Source: CAIYRG01 sp965247505
GTDB taxonomy: Bacteria > Pseudomonadota > Alphaproteobacteria > Micropepsales > Micropepsaceae
Length of the DNA: 64,000 nucleotides
Assembly: GCA_965247505.1 (NCBI GenBank)
Contig: OZ252020.1
Location: 1,302,001 to 1,366,000, forward strand
Reading direction: 5' to 3'
The notes beneath the pieces were generated by a model, which made no database searches, was not told where the DNA came from, and worked only from the letters and a program-made list of their open reading frames with translations. The translations under genes and the position numbers were made by a program. Shown piece by piece: positions 59,703 to 64,000 of this stretch (position 1 is the stretch's first letter; each line of letters begins with the position of its first letter).

Positions 59703-60523
59703 GCGACAGTCTATTGCGCGTAGAAGGGCTGACGATGCGCTTTGGCGGTTTGACCGCCGTCGACGATCTTTCTTTTAAGGTCGCTGCGGATGAAATCACT
59801 GCGATCATCGGGCCTAATGGAGCGGGCAAGACAACCGTATTCAATTGCCTCACGGGTTTTTACGAGCCGACCTTCGGACATCTCCAAATGATCCATCCCG
59901 GCGGGAAGGCGTTCTCGCTTGAACGCATGAGTGGACATGCAATCGCGCGCAACGCCCGCGTGGTGCGGACCTTTCAAAATATTCGGCTCTTTGCCGGAAT
60001 GAGCGTGTTGGAAAACTTGATGATCGCGCAACATATACCTTTGATGCTCGCTTCGCTTTACTCTATCGGCGGCCTCCTCGGTCTTGCGCGCTATCGAAAG
60101 GCGGAACGAGAGGCGGTCGATGTCGCGCGCTACTGGTTGGAGAAAGTAGATCTCGTCGAGCACGCAGACGAGACTGCGGGAAGTCTTTCCTACGGCGCCC
60201 GTCGGCGCCTGGAGATTGCGCGAGCGATGTGCGTCTCGCCATTGCTCCTTTGTCTTGACGAACCGGCGGCCGGCCTCAATCCGCATGAAAATCTGGAGTT
60301 GTGCGAACTTCTTGCTGACATTAAGCGCGAGCACAATATCGCCATTCTCCTGATCGAACACGATATGGGGATTGTGATGCAGATTTCGGACCATATTGTC
60401 GTGCTCGATCATGGCGCCTGCATTGCCGACGGCACAGCGGCTGAAGTACGCGCCAATCCGGCAGTCATTCGGGCCTATCTGGGCGAGCCCGACGATGACA
60501 CGGCGCAAGCGGAGGCCGGGTGA
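59699..60523 (+). CDS. LivG-type ABC ATP-binding protein
   Basis: 274 residues. Walker A IIGPNGAGKTTVFN, Q-loop VVRTFQNIRLFAGM, signature LSYGARRRLEIARAM, Walker B LLCLDEPAAGLNPHE and switch LLIEHDMGIVMQ all intact. AEVRANPAVIRAYLGE is the usual LivG end. Overlaps livM (ATGA) and livF (one base). Confidence 0.92.
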   Translation: MSDSLLRVEGLTMRFGGLTAVDDLSFKVAADEITAIIGPNGAGKTTVFNCLTGFYEPTFGHLQMIHPGGKAFSLERMSGHAIARNARVVRTFQNIRLFAGMSVLENLMIAQHIPLMLASLYSIGGLLGLARYRKAEREAVDVARYWLEKVDLVEHADETAGSLSYGARRRLEIARAMCVSPLLLCLDEPAAGLNPHENLELCELLADIKREHNIAILLIEHDMGIVMQISDHIVVLDHGACIADGTAAEVRANPAVIRAYLGEPDDDTAQAEAG

Positions 60524-61245
60524 TGCTCGAGCTTCGCGACGTTACGTCCGGCTATGGCCCGATTGAGGTGCTGCACGAAATTTCACTGAAAGTGAACGAG
60601 GGAGAGATCGCAACGCTCATTGGCGCAAATGGAGCTGGTAAAACAACATTACTGCTGACGATATGCGGCGCGCCTCGCGCGCGGGCCGGCCAGATTTTAT
60701 TCGACGGCGACGACATCACGAATATTCCGATGCACGAGCTCGTACATCGCGGGATCGCCCATGTTCCCGAAGGGCGCCACATCTTTCCGCGCATGAGTGT
60801 TCTGGAAAACCTTCATATGGGCGCGAATGCGAGCAAACCAAAATTTTTTGCGGACGACTTGGAATTCGTATTCACACTGTTTCCGCGCCTGAAGGACAGA
60901 CTCAATCAACGCGGCGGGACGCTGTCGGGCGGCGAACAGCAAATGCTTGCGATCGGGCGCGGGCTTATGAGCCGTCCGCGTTTATTGCTTTTGGTCGAGC
61001 CATCCCTAGGCCTGGCGCCGCTCATCGTGCGGCAGGTTTTCGATACCATTCGGGCGGTCAACACTGAGCGGAATTTGACCATATTGTTGATTGAACAAAA
61101 CGCCTATCAGGCATTGAAACTGGCCAACAATGCTTATGTGCTCGTTTCGGGCACGATCACGCTGTCCGGAACGGGCAGTGAGCTATTGGGAAACAAGGAA
61201 GTCCAAGCCGCCTATATTGAGGGCGGTGGTGTTACGACGCACTAG
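60523..61245 (+). CDS. LivF-type ABC ATP-binding protein with altered Walker B
   Basis: 240 residues. Walker A LIGANGAGKTTLLL, signature LSGGEQQMLAIGRGL and switch ILLIEQNAYQAL are normal, but Walker B reads LLLLVEPSLGLAPL: Val158 (GTC, 60994-60996) stands where Asp is nearly invariant (LLLLDEPSLGL). The following Glu remains. Loss of the Asp that coordinates Mg should weaken or abolish ATP hydrolysis at that site. A T-for-A change (GAC to GTC) would account for it. GTG 60520 is an alternative start. Confidence 0.9.
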   Translation: MLELRDVTSGYGPIEVLHEISLKVNEGEIATLIGANGAGKTTLLLTICGAPRARAGQILFDGDDITNIPMHELVHRGIAHVPEGRHIFPRMSVLENLHMGANASKPKFFADDLEFVFTLFPRLKDRLNQRGGTLSGGEQQMLAIGRGLMSRPRLLLLVEPSLGLAPLIVRQVFDTIRAVNTERNLTILLIEQNAYQALKLANNAYVLVSGTITLSGTGSELLGNKEVQAAYIEGGGVTTH

Positions 61246-61380
61246 TTGTTTCCGGCGCAATACTCGACCGCTACCCGGCGATGAGATGCTTTTAAAAAGA
61301 GTCTAATTTGCCTGTGGGAGGGGAGTTGTTATTGTCCCTGCGCAAATCGAGTATATTCAGAAGACTTTCGAGGAAAACCG

Positions 61381-62490
61381 ATGAAACGAGCCGCCGCAGC
61401 GACATTCGCAACGGTTTTAACTGTGTTGACTACCGCTTGCTCGCAAGAGCATTCGGATGAAATCGTTATTGGGGTGGCCGGCGCGATGACTGGCGCATAT
61501 GCAGCCTTTGGAGAGCAGTTTCGCCAGGGCGCAGAGAAGGCGGTCACCGATATCAACGCAGCGGGCGGCGTCCTGGGGCAGCAGGTGCGCTTGGAATTGG
61601 GCGACGACGCTTGCGATCCGCGTCAAGCGGTTTCGGTCGCGAATGATTTGGCTGCGTCCGGAGCGGTGTTCGTCGCAGGACATTATTGTTCCGGCTCGTC
61701 AATTCCCGCCTCCGACGTTTATGCGGAATCGGGGATCATTCAAATCTCTCCTGCTTCAACCAATCCCGATTATACCGATCGTGGATTGCAGACAGCGTTT
61801 CGGGTTTGTGGCCGCGACGACGCGCAAGGGCCGTTCGCGGCCGCCTATATTGCAGAGAATTTTCCGGACGCGAATGTTGCCATAGTTGACGATCGTACAA
61901 CTTATGGACAGGGCCTCGCCGACCAGTTCCGCGATGCGCTCCATGTATTGGGCGTCACCGAAGAGCTGAATGACGCGATTGTTGCGGGTGAGCGCGATTA
62001 TGGTGCGTTGGTCACCAAACTACGCCAGGCCGAAATCAACATTCTCTATTATGGTGGCTATCACACCGAGGCTGGCCTTATCATTCGGCAGATGCGCGCT
62101 CAAAACGTCGATGCAATCTTGGTTGGAGGCGACGCTTTGGTAACGAACGAGTTCTGGGCGATCACCGGTGAGGCCGGCGAGGGGACATTGATGACCTTTG
62201 GCCCCGACCCGCGTCTTAACCCGGGCAATGCCGAACTGGTCGAGGCCTTTCGCGCCACCGACTACGATCCGGAAGCCTTTACGCTATATACCTACGCTGC
62301 TGTCCAAGCATGGGCGCAAGCAGCGGAACGGGCGGGTACGACGGACGCTGCCGCGGTGAGCACGGCGCTGAAATCGGGCCGGGCAGATACGGTTTTGGGA
62401 AATATCGGGTTTACGGAAAAAGGCGATGTGGATGGGCCTGGCTATGTTTTTTATGTCTGGCGGGACGGTGAGTATATTTACGTAAATTAG
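61381..62490 (+). CDS. LivK-type periplasmic receptor (lipoprotein)
   Basis: 369 residues. Lipobox LTTACSQ after a short signal. Binding fold begins EIVIGVAGAMTGAYAAFGEQ, with GAEKAVTDINAAGGVLGQQV, VAGHYCSGSSIPASDVYAES, and VAIVDDRTTYGQGLADQFR. The serine-rich GHYCSGSS loop is where alpha-amino/carboxylate groups bind in this family. GAGGA precedes the ATG. 135 bp after livF, likely the receptor of that transporter. Ligand may be a branched-chain amino acid or an aromatic acid. Confidence 0.9.
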   Translation: MKRAAAATFATVLTVLTTACSQEHSDEIVIGVAGAMTGAYAAFGEQFRQGAEKAVTDINAAGGVLGQQVRLELGDDACDPRQAVSVANDLAASGAVFVAGHYCSGSSIPASDVYAESGIIQISPASTNPDYTDRGLQTAFRVCGRDDAQGPFAAAYIAENFPDANVAIVDDRTTYGQGLADQFRDALHVLGVTEELNDAIVAGERDYGALVTKLRQAEINILYYGGYHTEAGLIIRQMRAQNVDAILVGGDALVTNEFWAITGEAGEGTLMTFGPDPRLNPGNAELVEAFRATDYDPEAFTLYTYAAVQAWAQAAERAGTTDAAAVSTALKSGRADTVLGNIGFTEKGDVDGPGYVFYVWRDGEYIYVN

Positions 62491-62624
62491 TTGCTCGGAT
62501 TTCTCTAAACAATTTGGGGAATTGCGGCGTTCCTGCGGTTACGGCGGGACATAAAGGCAAATATACTTCTCGGTGACGCGGCTGAGTCGGTTGGAGCCGC
62601 AACGAATCTATCGAGGGGATTTCA

Positions 62625-63185
62625 ATGATCCAGGACATTCTCGGACGCGTGCAGCGCCTTCTACTTTCGCCGCCGGCAGAATGGGACGCCATCAGCGGTG
62701 AGCCCGCCAATATGGGCGATATCTACAAGAACTATGTCCTGCCACTGGTCGCCTTTTCGGCAGTGGCCGGAGCGATCGGCTCGTTCATGCTGGGCTTGAA
62801 TTTCGGATTCATAGTTCGCAGTTTGCTCCTTACCATTATTATCGGCGCGGCAGGCGTATACATTTTCTCGCTGATAATTGATGCGTTGGCCCCGACATTT
62901 GGCGGTCAGAAGAATGCGGGCCAGGCGCTTAAAGTAGCCGCCTATGCTCCGACGGCCGCATGGGTGGCGAGTATCTTCAATATTATTCCGGCGCTAAGCA
63001 TTCTATCGTTTATTGGCGCCCTTTATTCGCTGTATCTGCTTTATGTCGGGCTTCCCAAATTGATGAATTGCCCCGCAGACAAGGCGCTGGTCTATACGGT
63101 CGTCATCGTTGTATGTGCGTTCGTCTCTGCATTGGTTCTGAGCTTCCTGCTCGTGCCGCTCATAATAGGCGCGTCTATGTTTTAG
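62625..63185 (+). CDS. Yip1-like membrane protein
   Basis: 186 residues. RVQRLLLSPPAEWDAISGEP is the typical Yip1/DUF1282 start, followed by five hydrophobic segments (YVLPLVAFSAVAGAIGSFML; LLLTIIIGAAGVYIFSLIID; VAAYAPTAAWVASIFNIIPA; LSILSFIGALYSLYLLYVGL; VVIVVCAFVSALVLSFLLVP). Function in bacteria is unclear. GAGGGG precedes the ATG. Confidence 0.82.
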   Translation: MIQDILGRVQRLLLSPPAEWDAISGEPANMGDIYKNYVLPLVAFSAVAGAIGSFMLGLNFGFIVRSLLLTIIIGAAGVYIFSLIIDALAPTFGGQKNAGQALKVAAYAPTAAWVASIFNIIPALSILSFIGALYSLYLLYVGLPKLMNCPADKALVYTVVIVVCAFVSALVLSFLLVPLIIGASMF

Positions 63186-63241
63186 CAGCGCACTCTGTGT
63201 TTTTGTCAGTTTGAGTCGGCAAGCGGCGCTTCGAGCTGCGC

Positions 63242-64000
63242 TTACGCGTCGTCGCCAATCAAATCCGACAGCTCGTCGCGCGTTTGCATGCGATCGAGCA
63301 TATTATGGCTACCGCCATCGCGCTTGAGCGCAGCATATAATTCTTCCTGCGCCTTGGCCGCCATGCGAAAACCAGCCGACGGCCAAATGACCATGCGGTA
63401 ACCCATCTCTTCGAACTCGGACGCAGTGAAGATTGGCGTTTTTCCAAATTCGGTCATGTTGGCAAGGAGCGGTGCCTTAATTTCCGCTGCGAAGGCACAA
63501 AACATCTCGGCGCTTGTGAGCGCTTCCGGAAAGATCGCATCCGCTCCGGCCTCAAGATAAATCCTCGCCCGTGCGATTGCTCCGTCCACGCCTTCGTTTG
63601 CCGCAGCATCGGTGCGCGCGATAATATAGAGATGCCGCCTGGCCCCAACTGCCGCAGCAATTTTCTCGGCCATATCATTCGGGTCAATGAGTTTTTTGTT
63701 CTCTAAGTGACCACATTTTTTCGGCAGTGATTGATCTTCGATATGGACTGCCGCTGCGTCGGCCTCCTCGAACGTCCGCACCATATGCGCGGCGCCTGTG
63801 GCGTTCGCGGTTCCGGTATCGCCATCTACAAGAAGTGGAAGTCCACTCGCGCGGCTTAGCTGGCGAATATAGAAGCAAGCATCTTCGATGGTGAGAAGCC
63901 CGGTATCCGGTATCGCCATCTGTCCCGTCATCGTGCTGCCGCCCAAATAGAGCGCGTCGAAGCCGGCCGTTTTAGCCTGCAGCGCGGCAAGGCCGTTATG
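63242..64000 (-). CDS. PEP-mutase/isocitrate-lyase family protein, start beyond window
   Basis: At least 252 residues, open to the window edge at the N-terminus (LAALQAKTAGFDALYLGGST is still in frame). PLLVDGDTGTANATGAAHMV, VHIEDQSLPKKCGHLENKKL (metal site and the KKCGH loop), IIARTDAAANEGVDGAIARA, AGADAIFPEALTSAEMF. This matches PrpB-like methylisocitrate lyases and relatives such as oxaloacetate decarboxylases. The KxCGH Cys is kept, pointing to a lyase. Exact reaction unknown. Confidence 0.85.
   Translation of the reverse strand, partial: HNGLAALQAKTAGFDALYLGGSTMTGQMAIPDTGLLTIEDACFYIRQLSRASGLPLLVDGDTGTANATGAAHMVRTFEEADAAAVHIEDQSLPKKCGHLENKKLIDPNDMAEKIAAAVGARRHLYIIARTDAAANEGVDGAIARARIYLEAGADAIFPEALTSAEMFCAFAAEIKAPLLANMTEFGKTPIFTASEFEEMGYRMVIWPSAGFRMAAKAQEELYAALKRDGGSHNMLDRMQTRDELSDLIGDDA

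Noticed and set aside
1..64000. CRISPR arrays, tRNA and rRNA genes
   Set aside because: No regular direct-repeat/spacer series, no GGTTCGAATCC-type T-loop with acceptor stem, and no rRNA core sequence were noticed on either strand.

Overview
The window is from an alphaproteobacterium. Evidence is the gene families present (tandem TctC receptors with TctAB, bioBFDA order, UbiX, NikR/NiCoT, Flp pilin), moderately GC-rich coding, and palindromic intergenic repeats (GTCATCCCGG..CCGGGATGAC; TTCGACAGGCTCAG) of a kind common in that class. The order cannot be fixed from sequence alone. No tRNA, rRNA or CRISPR array was seen.

Layout. 1-4.2 kb: the tail of a UbiD-type decarboxylase, an IS110 and an IS30 element, a small exported protein, a Flp pilin and a second, divergent UbiD tail, so an IS-disrupted locus. 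4.3-11.6 kb: a B3-type metallo-beta-lactamase-fold hydrolase between direct repeats, a nitrate/taurine-type ABC importer, an isochorismatase-fold hydrolase, an aromatic-acid MFS symporter and UbiX. 11.6-15.6 kb: biotin operon bioBFDA on the minus strand. 15.7-20.5 kb: a NUDIX hydrolase and a tripartite tricarboxylate-type transporter with two receptors. 20.7-27.3 kb: two bicupin paralogues, a pirin, a gene with an in-frame stop, an IS1595-truncated SRAP gene and an exported peroxiredoxin. 27.3-32.9 kb: a PQQ dehydrogenase, a DHA2-type exporter, and a nickel permease with a perfect NikR-type operator.

32.9-54.7 kb is an aromatic-catabolism island. One minus-strand operon holds a Zn-alcohol dehydrogenase, three tandem phthalate-type Rieske oxygenases and a 4,5-dihydroxyphthalate-decarboxylase-like (Pht5-like) protein. 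Two more Pht5-like genes, a PanB-like aldolase, an alpha/beta hydrolase, cupin and DUF2848 proteins, two more Zn-ADHs, RidA, a LigB-type extradiol dioxygenase, a MarR regulator with a candidate operator and a phthalate-dioxygenase-type reductase lie around it. 55-63 kb: NikR, a CobW GTPase with a YCII protein and a small CPPLET/CC protein, a branched-chain-type ABC transporter with two apparent lesions (livH frameshift, LivF Walker-B Asp to Val), a Yip1-like membrane protein and the start-less end of a PEP-mutase/isocitrate-lyase-family gene.

Inferred biology: uptake of aromatic or other carboxylates (TTT, AAHS, ABC importers), O2-dependent hydroxylation or demethylation by Rieske oxygenases fed by one shared reductase, Zn-ADH oxidation, decarboxylation (Pht5-like, UbiD/UbiX) and extradiol ring cleavage. 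The combination does not match any complete pathway known to me; the substrate is not determined by the sequence.
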